Positions 35,089 to 44,472 of a DNA stretch of 60,302 bases are shown one piece after another (positions within the stretch are counted from its first letter, which is position 1; each line of letters begins with the position of its first letter). Origin of the DNA: Wolinella sp052170135 (GTDB lineage Bacteria > Campylobacterota > Campylobacteria > Campylobacterales > Helicobacteraceae); NCBI GenBank assembly GCA_052170135.1, contig JBQNBC010000010.1, positions 1-60,302 on the forward strand, given 5' to 3'. Made by a program: the position numbers and the translations under genes. The notes under the pieces are model-generated. The model saw only the letters and a list, made by a program, of their open reading frames with translations. It was not told the DNA's origin and made no database searches.

Positions 35089-35940
35089 ATGTCAAAGAGC
35101 CTTTATGAAACACTTGAAGTAAACCATAATGCAAGCGCAGACGAGATTAAGCGCGCGTATAGAAAACTAGCTAGGCAGTATCATCCAGATATAAATAAAG
35201 ATGCTGGCGCAGAGGAAAAATTCAAAGAAATCAACGCTGCTTATGAGATTTTGAGCGATGAAAAAAAGCGTGCACAGTATGATCAATTTGGCGATTCTAT
35301 GTTTGGCGGGCAAAACTTCCATGACTTTGCACGTTATCAATCAAGCCAAAATATTAACCTCGATGATATTTTGAGTTCCATTTTTGGCGCAGGTGGCGGC
35401 TTTGGTGCGGGTGGTTTTGGCGGCTTTGGTGCACCAAACCTTGACATAAACTCGCGCGTTACAATCCCGTTTAATGTGGCGATTCTCGGCGGCAAACAGA
35501 GAATCCAACTAGAAAGAGATTCTTTTGAGATTAAAATTCCGGCAGGAATCACAAGCGGAGAGACTATACGCATACGTGGCAAAGGACGTAGCGCACAAGG
35601 GCATAGTGGCGATCTGCTTCTAAAAGTTGAAGTAGCCAAAAGCGAAGAGTATATTCGCGAAGGTAATGACCTCACAAAAAACTTTGACCTACCACTAAAA
35701 ACAGCTCTTTTTGGTGGCAAAGTTACTATTCCTACGCTTCATAGAGAAATCACACTTAAAGTCCCAAGCAATACCAAAAACTCACAGCAGTTCCGCGTCA
35801 AAGAGCTGGGCGCACCAAATCGCAAAAGTGGCGCAAAGGGCGACTTATATCTAAGAGCAAATATCATAATCCCACCACTAGAATCATTGCCAAAATCACT
35901 AGTTAATGAGCTAGAGACACACTTGCCAGATTCTCTATAA
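35089..35940 (+). CDS. cbpA: DnaJ-family co-chaperone CbpA
   Basis: 283 residues: J domain (about 4-68, with HPD in ARQYHPDINKD), Gly/Phe linker (GAGGGFGAGGFGGFG), then the two beta C-terminal substrate domains. It lacks the zinc-finger region of DnaJ, which makes it CbpA-like. It stimulates DnaK. Three bases separate it from hspR. Confidence 0.93.
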   Translation: MSKSLYETLEVNHNASADEIKRAYRKLARQYHPDINKDAGAEEKFKEINAAYEILSDEKKRAQYDQFGDSMFGGQNFHDFARYQSSQNINLDDILSSIFGAGGGFGAGGFGGFGAPNLDINSRVTIPFNVAILGGKQRIQLERDSFEIKIPAGITSGETIRIRGKGRSAQGHSGDLLLKVEVAKSEEYIREGNDLTKNFDLPLKTALFGGKVTIPTLHREITLKVPSNTKNSQQFRVKELGAPNRKSGAKGDLYLRANIIIPPLESLPKSLVNELETHLPDSL

Positions 35941-35943
35941 GGA

Positions 35944-36321
35944 GTGAAAATGTATAGCTACGATGAGCCGGTATATTTAATTAGTGTTGTCGCGAAGATT
36001 CTCAGCATTCACCCACAGACACTCAGGCAATATGAGCGCGAAGGACTCATAGAACCTGGTAGGACAGATGGCAAAATGCGCCTCTACTCACAGCGTGACA
36101 TTGATAAAATAAAAACGATTCTACGCCTTACGCGCGATCTTGGCGTAAATCTAGCCGGTGTAGACATCGTGCTTAGACTAAAAGAGAAACTCGATGAGCT
36201 AGATAACGAAATAGAAGAGCTTCGACAAAACATTGAACAACTAAAACAAGATGATGGAAATCTCAAAAACTCTGTAACAACAAAACGCAGCTCGTATGAA
36301 ATTATCTTATTTAAGAACTAG
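35944..36321 (+). CDS. hspR: Heat-shock repressor HspR (MerR family)
   Basis: 125 residues: MerR-type winged helix (YLISVVAKILSIHPQTLRQYERE, cut here only in description) followed by a coiled-coil helix (about 75-105). In H. pylori HspR represses cbpA-hspR, groESL and hrcA-grpE-dnaK and is aided by chaperones. The operon order here is the same and a candidate operator lies upstream of cbpA. Wait for binding data before assigning other targets. Confidence 0.92.
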   Translation: MKMYSYDEPVYLISVVAKILSIHPQTLRQYEREGLIEPGRTDGKMRLYSQRDIDKIKTILRLTRDLGVNLAGVDIVLRLKEKLDELDNEIEELRQNIEQLKQDDGNLKNSVTTKRSSYEIILFKN

Positions 36322-36410
36322 CGAAATATTGGATTATCCAGCCCAAACATCATGAAAATAATCGCACAGATCATGAATATTCCTATCATTAGTGGCGCAT
36401 ATTGCTTCAT
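36318..36410 (-). CDS. Putative 30-residue single-span membrane protein
   Basis: An ORF too short for ordinary gene calling: ATG at 36410, stop at 36318, overlapping the hspR stop on the opposite strand by four bases. The peptide starts MKQYAPLMIGIFMIC and ends FGLDNPIFR; residues about 6-23 are strongly hydrophobic with six methionines overall, enough for one membrane span. A good ribosome-binding site, AGGAG, lies six bases upstream. It fills most of the 137-base gap between hspR and rarA. I do not recognise a family. Confidence 0.5.
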   Translation of the reverse strand: MKQYAPLMIGIFMICAIIFMMFGLDNPIFR

Positions 36411-36458
36411 CTATAACTCCTGTTTTATTTTTGTAAAGTGTAGCCAAAAAGGACGCGA

Positions 36459-37646
36459 ATGAGGCAATTAGCACAGCTTTTGCGTCCACAGAATTTCGAT
36501 GAGTTCATCGGGCAAGAGCACATTTTTGCCCACGATTCTCCTTTAAGAAAGCTAATTGAAAACGGATCGATTCCGCATTGCTTTTTCTATGGTACTCCCG
36601 GCACTGGAAAAACCACTGCAGCGCGACTAATAGCCAAAAAACTTGATCTGCCATTTGCTACTTTTAATGCCACAACTTTTAAGATTGAAGAGCTTAGAAA
36701 CTATCTCAAAAACTATCAAAATACCCTACTAAAGCCACTTGTTTTCATCGATGAGGTGCATCGCCTATCAAAGAATCAACAAGAGGTGCTACTCCCAGTA
36801 ATGGAAAATCACGAAGCAACGATAATCGGCGCGTCCACAGAGAATCCATACTTTGCGATGACTGGCGCAATTCGCTCACGTTCGATGCTTTTTGAGTTTA
36901 AGACACTAAGCAAAAAGAATCTAGAGACACTCCTGTCACGTGCGTTACAATCAACAGAGGTAAACCTAAGCGAAGAGGCACACGAATACCTGCTTGATTC
37001 TTCGCAAGGAGATGCAAGAGCCATGCTAAACCTCCTTGACTGCGCTGCTAGCACCGATGGAGAGATTGACATTACGATTCTTAAGGCATTTCGCCCACAC
37101 TTTCTCCATGACGGCTCAAGCGAGAGCGACACACACTATAATTTAGTAAGTGCGATGATTAAAAGCATCCGCGGAAGCGATGAAAATGCCGCTATCTACT
37201 ATCTCGCACGACTAATTGAAGGCGGAGAGAATCCAGAATTTATCGCTAGACGACTTGTGATTCTCGCGAGTGAAGACATAGGCAACGCAAACCCAAATGC
37301 TCTAAATCTCGCTACAAGCGCGATGCTAGCCGTCTCTAAAATTGGCTACCCAGAATCGCGTATAATCCTCGCTCAGTGCGTAATCTATCTATGTGCATCG
37401 CCAAAATCAAACAGCGCATATATGGCGATAAACGATGCGCTTGAATTTGTAAAAAATGGTGAGAGACTTGTAATTCCCCCACATATTAGGCAGTTTCACA
37501 AGGACTATCGCTATCCACATGATTTTGGCGGATACGTAAAGCAGGAGTACATACCAAAGCCACTTAAATTTGTGCGCTGGATTCCTATGGGTTTTGAAAA
37601 GACATTAAAAGAGTGGCTGGATAAAATCCGCTCTATTGGCGGATAA
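36459..37646 (+). CDS. rarA: Replication-associated recombination ATPase RarA (MgsA)
   Basis: 395-residue AAA+ clamp-loader-like protein acting at stalled replication forks. Walker A GTPGTGKTTAARL, Walker B FIDEVHRLSK, sensor 1 ASTENPYF and arginine-finger region AIRSRSM are present, with the C-terminal tetramerisation domain (NLATSAMLAVSKIG, QEYIPKPLKF). The last 14 bases overlap the convergent lolA gene. Confidence 0.93.
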   Translation: MRQLAQLLRPQNFDEFIGQEHIFAHDSPLRKLIENGSIPHCFFYGTPGTGKTTAARLIAKKLDLPFATFNATTFKIEELRNYLKNYQNTLLKPLVFIDEVHRLSKNQQEVLLPVMENHEATIIGASTENPYFAMTGAIRSRSMLFEFKTLSKKNLETLLSRALQSTEVNLSEEAHEYLLDSSQGDARAMLNLLDCAASTDGEIDITILKAFRPHFLHDGSSESDTHYNLVSAMIKSIRGSDENAAIYYLARLIEGGENPEFIARRLVILASEDIGNANPNALNLATSAMLAVSKIGYPESRIILAQCVIYLCASPKSNSAYMAINDALEFVKNGERLVIPPHIRQFHKDYRYPHDFGGYVKQEYIPKPLKFVRWIPMGFEKTLKEWLDKIRSIGG

Positions 37647-38160
37647 TATCAACATCACCGCTTGGCATAAAGAGGAATAATTGTGGATCTAAGCCAGGGT
37701 TTATCTCTGGAGCGATGAAATCTATCCGCACATCATTTTGGAGCTTATCAGTAAATAGAATCTGCTTTATATTCCCATCATTGTCGACCAAAATCTTATA
37801 CTTCTGCTCAAAAACAACCGTCTCATACACACCAGTTCCAGCTGGCTTTGCATCGCGCAAAAGAGCCATAAAGTCAATAGAATCGCGCATGCTAGTTAGC
37901 GTAGCTTGCTCTAGCTCTGGCTCATAGATAATCACCTGTGTATCGTTTATATAAATCTCTTTTTTCATCGGAAAATCATAAATCCAAAGCCCATGAACTG
38001 GCTCTTTAGCATAGATTCTTCCCTTGTATAAAATCTGCTTGTTTTCGTTTGAGGTTATCGTCTGTGTAAAACTAGACTGAAAAGAACGAATATCTTCAAA
38101 TGCCCCAAATAGCGATACAGAAGCAATTAAGAGCATAAAAAGTGCATTTAGGATTCTCAT
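37633..38160 (-). CDS. lolA: Outer-membrane lipoprotein carrier LolA
   Basis: 175 residues with a signal peptide (MRILNALFMLLIASVSLFG). The mature domain (FEDIRSFQSSFTQTITS, YKGRIYAKEPVHGLWIYDFP) matches the LolA half-barrel that ferries lipoproteins across the periplasm. Divergent from secA, and a LolC/E-like permease lies two genes away, which supports the assignment. Confidence 0.88.
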   Translation of the reverse strand: MRILNALFMLLIASVSLFGAFEDIRSFQSSFTQTITSNENKQILYKGRIYAKEPVHGLWIYDFPMKKEIYINDTQVIIYEPELEQATLTSMRDSIDFMALLRDAKPAGTGVYETVVFEQKYKILVDNDGNIKQILFTDKLQNDVRIDFIAPEINPGLDPQLFLFMPSGDVDIIRQ

Positions 38161-38215
38161 TGTGAGCCTTTTGTGTGGTTAAAGCGAGCATTTTATCGCA
38201 CTGCGAAGCGGTTTG

Positions 38216-38224
38216 TGCTAAAAT
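38216..38224 (+). promoter_or_regulatory. Extended -10 promoter of secA (TGCTAAAAT)
   Basis: TG-C-TAAAAT, 42 bases before the secA ATG. Same string as before ccsBA. Confidence 0.4.
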
Positions 38225-38266
38225 CCACGCCATCTAGACTCACAAAAATATGAGGTTACAACCAAA

Positions 38267-40846
38267 ATGATTCTTCAGCTAACACGAAAGATTTTCGGTA
38301 CAAAAAACGACAAGCTAATCAAAAAATATCGCCAGCGGGCACAAAAAATAAATGAACTAGAGGCGAAATATCAGGTAATGAGCGATGAGGCTCTAAAGGG
38401 CGCGTTTGCCATGCTCAAAGAGAGCGTAAGAAGAAGTGAAAAAAGCCTTGATGACGTCTTGTTTGACTCCTTTGCGATAACCAGAGAAGCTAGTAAGCGA
38501 ACACTAAACATGCGCCACTTTGACGTGCAGTTAATAGGTGGAATGGTGCTACACGAAGGAAGAATCTCAGAGATGAAAACAGGCGAAGGAAAAACACTAG
38601 TGGCCACCCTCGCCGTATCACTAAATGCCATGAGCGAAAAAGGGGTACATGTCATAACAGTCAACGACTATCTAGCGCGTAGAGATGCCTCTGAAATGGC
38701 TCCACTTTACAACTTTCTAGGATACAGCGTCGGGATAATCACTAGCGACTTGCATGGCGATTCTGAGCGCTTGGAGCAGTATGCGTGCGATATCGTATAT
38801 GGTACAAACAATGAGTTTGGCTTTGACTACCTACGTGACAATATGAAATATTCTCTTGATGAAAAGGTACAAAAGCACCATAATTTTGCCATTGTCGATG
38901 AGGTTGATTCGATTCTTATAGATGAGGCGCGCACTCCGCTTATTATCTCAGGACCAGCAAATCGCAAGCTAGATAACTACAAGCTAGCAAACAGTGTTGC
39001 GCTTACACTGACTAAAGATAAACATTTTAGTATCGATGAAAAGAATCGCGTGATTCTTTTAACTGAAGAGGGGATCGCAGAAGCGGAAAAGGGCTTTGAT
39101 GTGGACAATCTATACAGTATAGAAAATGCCATACTCTCGCACCACCTAGATCAAGCCTTGAAAGCAAACTACCTATTCATGCTTGACAAAGACTATGTAG
39201 TAAACAATGGAGAAGTCGTAATTGTCGACGAATTCACAGGACGACTAAGTGAGGGGCGGCGTTTTAGCGAGGGATTACATCAGGCACTAGAGGCAAAAGA
39301 GGGCGTGGAGATAAAAGAAGAATCGCAAACACTAGCAGATATTACATTCCAAAACTACTTCCGCCTCTATGATAAACTCGCTGGAATGACAGGTACAGCA
39401 CAGACAGAAGCAAGTGAATTTTTACAAATCTATAACCTAGAGGTTATTTCGATTCCTACGAATGTCCCGGTTATGCGCCAAGACCTAAATGATCTCATCT
39501 ACAAGACCGAGCGAGAAAAGTTTGAGGCAGTGATTAAAAAAATTAAAGAGCTAAACCAAAAAGGACAGCCGGTGCTAGTAGGCACAGCATCCATAGAGCG
39601 CAGCGAACTGCTACACTCGCTATTGCAGAAAGAAAGGATTCCTCATACTGTACTCAATGCAAAGCAACACGCAAAAGAGGCGGAAATAATAAAAGATGCT
39701 GGTAAAAAAGGGGCGGTAACTATCGCGACAAATATGGCTGGGCGTGGCGTGGATATTAAGATCAGCGATGAAATTCGCGAACTTGGCGGACTCTACATTA
39801 TTGGTACAGAACGACATGAAAGTAGAAGAATCGACAATCAACTCCGTGGACGTAGCGGACGGCAGGGCGACCCAGGCGTTAGCCAGTTTTATCTAAGCCT
39901 CGAAGATTCCCTGCTTAGAATCTTTGGTAGCGATAAAATCAAAAATATTATGGACAAGCTAGGTCTAGCCGAGGGCGAACATATAGAATCTGGGCTAGTA
40001 ACACGCTCAGTGGAAAATGCACAGAAAAAAGTAGAGAGCATGCACTTTGAGGCACGAAAACATCTGCTCGAATATGATGATGTGGCAAACGAACAACGAA
40101 AGGCGGTCTATAAATTCCGAAATGAGCTCCTAGATAAAGAACACGATATTGCGCGTATCATCAACGAGAATCGACACGATTCTCTATTAAATCTGCTTTC
40201 TAAGGCAGATATTTTAGATGGTGTAGACAAGAGTGATTTTGACCTAAGTAAACTCGTTGCGCTGTTTACAGAAGAATACAATACGCCTTTGGAGGCTAAT
40301 CTTCTAGCAGATAAAGAGTATGGTGCGCTCGTTGAAACATTAGAAACACATCTAAAATCACACTATGATGCGAAAATGTCTGTGGTCGATTCTGCTCAGC
40401 AGCACGAAATAGAACGGCTAATTTACCTTCAGGTATTAGATAGCGCATGGCGCGAGCATCTGTATTTAATGGACAATCTAAAAACAGGAATCGGCCTGCG
40501 TGGATATAACCAAAAAGACCCGCTTGTTGAGTACAAAAAAGAGAGCTACAACCTCTTCATGGAGCTAATAGAAAATATCAGATTTGAGGCGATTAAGGCA
40601 CTCCATAGCATTCAGCTACGTAGCAAAGAAGAGCATGAAGCGCGCGAAAGAGCACAAGCTGAAGCTATGCGCAAGCTCCTGAGTGAGATGGAATCAAGCA
40701 ATGAGAATCTGCACTACAACCACAGTGAGCAACTTCCTGATATAAAAGTCTCACGCAATGACCCATGCCCATGCGGTAGCGGTAAAAAGTATAAAAATTG
40801 CTGCGGACAGAGCGGCCCAAAAAAAGGGCTGCTAGCACGCTCATGA
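38267..40846 (+). CDS. secA: Preprotein translocase ATPase SecA
   Basis: 859 residues. Walker A MKTGEGKTLVATL, DEVDSILIDEARTPL (motif II region), the helicase C-terminal TNMAGRGVDIKI and QLRGRSGRQGD, and the C-terminal zinc/SecB-binding tail CPCGSGKKYKNCC. Drives post-translational export through SecYEG. The stop overlaps the next start (ATGA). Confidence 0.97.
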   Translation: MILQLTRKIFGTKNDKLIKKYRQRAQKINELEAKYQVMSDEALKGAFAMLKESVRRSEKSLDDVLFDSFAITREASKRTLNMRHFDVQLIGGMVLHEGRISEMKTGEGKTLVATLAVSLNAMSEKGVHVITVNDYLARRDASEMAPLYNFLGYSVGIITSDLHGDSERLEQYACDIVYGTNNEFGFDYLRDNMKYSLDEKVQKHHNFAIVDEVDSILIDEARTPLIISGPANRKLDNYKLANSVALTLTKDKHFSIDEKNRVILLTEEGIAEAEKGFDVDNLYSIENAILSHHLDQALKANYLFMLDKDYVVNNGEVVIVDEFTGRLSEGRRFSEGLHQALEAKEGVEIKEESQTLADITFQNYFRLYDKLAGMTGTAQTEASEFLQIYNLEVISIPTNVPVMRQDLNDLIYKTEREKFEAVIKKIKELNQKGQPVLVGTASIERSELLHSLLQKERIPHTVLNAKQHAKEAEIIKDAGKKGAVTIATNMAGRGVDIKISDEIRELGGLYIIGTERHESRRIDNQLRGRSGRQGDPGVSQFYLSLEDSLLRIFGSDKIKNIMDKLGLAEGEHIESGLVTRSVENAQKKVESMHFEARKHLLEYDDVANEQRKAVYKFRNELLDKEHDIARIINENRHDSLLNLLSKADILDGVDKSDFDLSKLVALFTEEYNTPLEANLLADKEYGALVETLETHLKSHYDAKMSVVDSAQQHEIERLIYLQVLDSAWREHLYLMDNLKTGIGLRGYNQKDPLVEYKKESYNLFMELIENIRFEAIKALHSIQLRSKEEHEARERAQAEAMRKLLSEMESSNENLHYNHSEQLPDIKVSRNDPCPCGSGKKYKNCCGQSGPKKGLLARS

Positions 40847-42048
40847 GAGATAGTATCGTCCCATATCTAACTAGGTGTTATCTACGCTTTGATCGCACAC
40901 AGCCATTCATCTCTATCACCGCTTTGCTAGCTTTTTTTGGCGTGGCAATAGGCGTGATGGTGCTACTTGTAGCCATGGCTATTATGAATGGTTTTAGCAA
41001 GGAGCTAGAGCGTAAGCTTTTTACCATGAACTATCCACTAACCATCTATCCAAAAATCCAAGATAGTATCTCAGAATCGCTACTTATCGAGCTTGAAGAG
41101 CGATTTCCACATCTTATTTTTAGCCCATTTTTACGCACACAAGGCATCTCGAAAGTCAGAGATCAACTTGAGGGTGCAATTATCTTTGGTGTTGATTTTG
41201 AACGTGAGAAGCGCGTAAATAGCGTAGTTGCCGAGGCACTAGGCAAGGAATCAGCCATGGATAAATTTGACATCATCATCGGCAAAGAGCTTAAAAATGA
41301 GTTTCTTTTGGAGCGAGATTCCAAGCTCATGCTAATTTTTACACAACTTGAGCCAACTGGACTTAGCCTATCACCCACAATGAAGCGCTTTAACGTACGT
41401 GGATTCTTTCACTCTGGGCTGAGCGCGTATGACAAGGGCTATATTTTTGCGCCACTAAGCGCGATTAGCACGATAAAAAAGCAGGAGCCTGGAGTGTATG
41501 ATGGCATACATGTCTATACAAAAGAGCCCATGAGTGAGATAGAAAATATAAGAGACACTCTGCCATTGGGAGCAGGAATTATAGGCTGGTGGCAGCAAAA
41601 TGGTAACTTTTTTGCTGCGCTCGCACTTGAGAAGCGTGCTTTATTTATTGTACTAATGCTAATCATCCTAATCGCATCGCTAAATATTATTAGCTCACTC
41701 CTCATGACTGTGATGAATCGTCGTCGTGAAATCGCACTACTACTAAGCCTCGGTGCAAGCCAACGCGAAATCAAGCAAATATTTTTCCGCCTTGGCAATA
41801 CAATTGGGCTAAGCGGTATCATTCTTGGGGTGCTACTAGCTTGGCTTGCACTTTGGATTCTTGGTACGTTCCCCATCATCTCACTACCTGCTGATGTATA
41901 CGGCGATTCAAAGTTGCCACTTGATTTGAGTCTATTTGATTTTGTCGCTACACTGCTTGGTAGCATAGTAGTCGTACTGCTCTCATCATACTATCCAGCA
42001 CACCAAGCGACAAAAATAGATCCGCTAAACGTACTTAGAAATGAGTAG
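40843..42048 (+). CDS. LolC/LolE-like ABC transporter permease
   Basis: 401 residues: FtsX-type permease with an N-terminal membrane segment (SITALLAFFGVAIGVMVLL), a periplasmic domain and three C-terminal membrane segments. Probably part of the lipoprotein release complex with LolD. Start set at ATG 40843, overlapping the secA stop; a longer frame from 40798 would lie inside secA. In line with lolA on the other side of secA. The 435 bases that follow (42049-42483) are AT-rich and hold no ORF or element that I can identify. Confidence 0.87.
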   Translation: MRDSIVPYLTRCYLRFDRTQPFISITALLAFFGVAIGVMVLLVAMAIMNGFSKELERKLFTMNYPLTIYPKIQDSISESLLIELEERFPHLIFSPFLRTQGISKVRDQLEGAIIFGVDFEREKRVNSVVAEALGKESAMDKFDIIIGKELKNEFLLERDSKLMLIFTQLEPTGLSLSPTMKRFNVRGFFHSGLSAYDKGYIFAPLSAISTIKKQEPGVYDGIHVYTKEPMSEIENIRDTLPLGAGIIGWWQQNGNFFAALALEKRALFIVLMLIILIASLNIISSLLMTVMNRRREIALLLSLGASQREIKQIFFRLGNTIGLSGIILGVLLAWLALWILGTFPIISLPADVYGDSKLPLDLSLFDFVATLLGSIVVVLLSSYYPAHQATKIDPLNVLRNE

Positions 42049-42483
42049 AAAAATGCGAGGATTCTTATGGCTAATAGCAGGATAAATAGCACAACCACCG
42101 CCCTGGATAACTAGCACATCATACTAGTGCTAAATATATGCAAGCACAAGAATTCACAAAGCAAAAGCAATAAAATATATAAATAGATACATAAAATAGA
42201 GAAAAAGTATAAAGCAACCCATACAAAAATTTATACTTAAAGTGGTAACCGCCCCATTTGCTTGCATAAAAAGCAGTTCATCGTTATTTATAAAATATTT
42301 GGCATATACGCTTAGTTATGCATTCTATTTATTACATTATCTAGCATGATATGCACTCTTTATATTTTTATCGGTTATCTGGACTATATGTGATCTTGCG
42401 TAGATCTTTCTATTTTGATTTGCTTAGATTCTCTTAGAGTGTGCGCCAAAAGAGGGCCAGGAGAGATGCCTAGCCCAATGAAA

Positions 42484-42947
42484 CTAGCCAACATTTAAAG
42501 AGGTGCACTCTTTAGAATTTGTATTGTAGCCTATGTAGATTCTAGTCGCAGCGTACTTCATATTCTCAATTTTTGTCATCGTATCTGTCGTAACTATATT
42601 GTTTGATGTATCTTTATCGCTAAAACTATTGCCATTAAGCTTCGCCCTATCATCCCATCTGTCATCACCCTCGCTTGTCAACATCTCGCGATAATCAACC
42701 CTCGACACACCGCCATACACTCTATGATCACTGGAGAATCTATATCCAAGTTTCACTCCGCCCTCCAGCACACCGTCATTAGGCTTTGCAGACTCTACTT
42801 CATCGCTAATCTGAGTAAATTTGTACTTACTTTTCACAGATTCCACTTCAGCACCAATGAAAATCCAATATCCCCAGCCAGTAGTGCACTTCTAAGTACA
42901 AACTTAATATCGCCTCCAAAGTTTTTGTTACTCAAGTTATAAGGCTC
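42484..42947 (-). pseudogene. Decayed outer-membrane beta-barrel protein, C-terminal part
   Basis: The readable frame (42484-42892) contains barrel-like strands (GWGYWIFIGAEVES, LEGGVKLGYRFSSDHRVYGGV, YAATRIYIGY). Two frameshifts are visible. Near 42880 the upstream frame PYNLSNKNFGGDIKFVLR, which looks like an earlier strand, runs into the present frame. Near 42524, restoring one base would give ..IYIGY-x-YKF and a stop at 42512, the C-terminal Phe that barrel proteins use for BAM insertion. The upstream remainder of the gene is gone. A hairpin at 42496-42514 directly on the ancestral stop is probably its old terminator. Confidence 0.6.
42496..42514 (-). terminator. Terminator-like hairpin of the decayed porin gene
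   Basis: TAAAGAG/CTCTTTA stem of seven base pairs around a five-base loop, beginning at the ancestral TAA stop. No long U-run. Confidence 0.35.
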
Positions 42948-43142
42948 TTACGATATATATACTTAAACTTAAACGCACCAAAACTATTTGAAAAAATAAT
43001 GCAAAGAATCTGAATCCAAGCAGGAAAGAATCGCCTTTGTTAAACAAGCGCAAAAGCGAGATTTATATTTTTAATTCATAATGCGAATAAAATTAATGAA
43101 AGACTTGCAGAAAGAAGGAGGATGACTGGCGAAGGGAATCCC

Positions 43143-43370
43143 TTACGCCTTATTAGCCTTAATGTACTCTTGAATCATCGCATAAGCCTCATCTTTTAGC
43201 ATGAGCTTCTGTTTTTTGAGTGTCTCAAGCGTAAATTGATCTGCATGCTCACGCCCCTCTTCAATGTTTAAAATTTGCTGATCTAGCTCATTATGCTTAT
43301 CAAAAATTTTTGCAAAGTGAGCATCTTCAGCCTTTAGCTTGCTAATTTCCTCTCGATACTCGTGTAGCAT
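43143..43370 (-). CDS. YdcH/DUF465-family small protein
   Basis: 75 residues, nearly all helical: MLHEYREEISKLKAEDAHFAKIFDK region, LDQQILNIEEGRE, LKKQKLMLKDEAYAMI. This matches the short helical-hairpin DUF465 (YdcH) proteins; the function is unknown. Ribosome-binding site GGAGGTG precedes the ATG. A hairpin AAGGG/CCCTT with outer GCG/CGC pairs at 43128-43147 overlaps its stop. Confidence 0.75.
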   Translation of the reverse strand: MLHEYREEISKLKAEDAHFAKIFDKHNELDQQILNIEEGREHADQFTLETLKKQKLMLKDEAYAMIQEYIKANKA

Positions 43371-43473
43371 GATTCACCTCCAGGATATAGTTGTAAGTAG
43401 TTCATTATATGATAAATAATCTTATATTGACATTGTATCTATAGCGCACAGAGCCTATCTGGATGAACTATTT

Positions 43474-44421
43474 TTATTTTAATTTTGACTTACTTGAATA
43501 TGGCACCTTACCAGATGGGACAAGTTGCGCCGCATCATCTAGATGTATATCTTGGTCATCAAAAAATATATGAGGTCTAAATGCCTTTAGCACTTTGTCC
43601 TTACTCACGCCACCAAGGAAAAATGCCTCATCGACATACACACCCCAATTTCTAAGCGTCTTTATAACCCGTATATCAGCTGGACTATTTCTGGCGGTTA
43701 TGAGCGCGATTCTTATAGGGGAGAGCTCTACCCCTGTTGAGATTTTCTTTTGCAAAGCAGAGAGTTTTTTAAGAAATGATGCATACGGCCCCTCGTTTAA
43801 TGGGATATCTTGTTTTTCATCTTCGTTGGCATGAAAGACTTCGATTCCTTGAGTTTTGTACAACCACTCGCTGCTCTCATCAAACAACACAGCGTCACCG
43901 TCAAAAGCAATCCGCACCTGTTGCCCTACCACATCACCACCGCATTTTGGCGGCTCCTTGACTATTGCCACAGCACAGATCTTGCTATCTATGACTTTTT
44001 GCGCATCGTCATGGTCTGTTGTCAAAAACAGATCAACATCAAACGCCTCTAAATAATCAACAACACTCTCACCAGCAGTAAAAGCTGATCGCGATATTTG
44101 CAACCCTTTTTTTCTGATTGCGTTAAGAATTCTTATGCCCGTCTCAGGGCTATTCCTAGACATTACGACGACTTCTACCAAAGGATTCTTGTTGTCGTTT
44201 TGATATTTATTTAGACTTAGAAGTGCCTTGACTAGCGGATAGCCAGTGCCTTCTGCTAGCTCGTCATTCTCCTTTTCCAGCATATGCTTGCGATAGTTTT
44301 CCATCGCCTCGCATGGATTGTTTTCGTACTCTTTCCTGAAAATAGAATCAACCTCTCTAAGATCAAAAAGAGCGGTGGAAGAGATGCCGATTACTAGCGT
44401 ATTTGAAAGCTTTATAGGCAT
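43474..44421 (-). CDS. Cytosolic 5'-nucleotidase, cN-I type
   Basis: 315 residues matching the bacterial 5'-nucleotidase family related to eukaryotic cN-I. Visible: TLVIGISSTALFDL at the start, VVMSRNSPETGIR, the HAD-like IAFDGDAVLFDESSEWLY, and VYVDEAFFLGG plus IFFDDQ towards the end. It would dephosphorylate nucleoside monophosphates in nucleotide salvage. Separated from argJ by a likely terminator. Confidence 0.85.
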   Translation of the reverse strand: MPIKLSNTLVIGISSTALFDLREVDSIFRKEYENNPCEAMENYRKHMLEKENDELAEGTGYPLVKALLSLNKYQNDNKNPLVEVVVMSRNSPETGIRILNAIRKKGLQISRSAFTAGESVVDYLEAFDVDLFLTTDHDDAQKVIDSKICAVAIVKEPPKCGGDVVGQQVRIAFDGDAVLFDESSEWLYKTQGIEVFHANEDEKQDIPLNEGPYASFLKKLSALQKKISTGVELSPIRIALITARNSPADIRVIKTLRNWGVYVDEAFFLGGVSKDKVLKAFRPHIFFDDQDIHLDDAAQLVPSGKVPYSSKSKLK

Positions 44422-44445
44422 AACCCACCTTGCTTGCTAGTCCCC

Positions 44446-44472
44446 AAAAAAAATACACGGGACATCATGTCC
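44446..44472 (-). terminator. Intrinsic terminator of argJ
   Basis: On the minus strand GGACA-TGA-TGTCC forms a hairpin that includes the argJ stop codon, followed after a short gap by a run of eight U residues (A-tract 44446-44453 on the plus strand). Confidence 0.55.
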
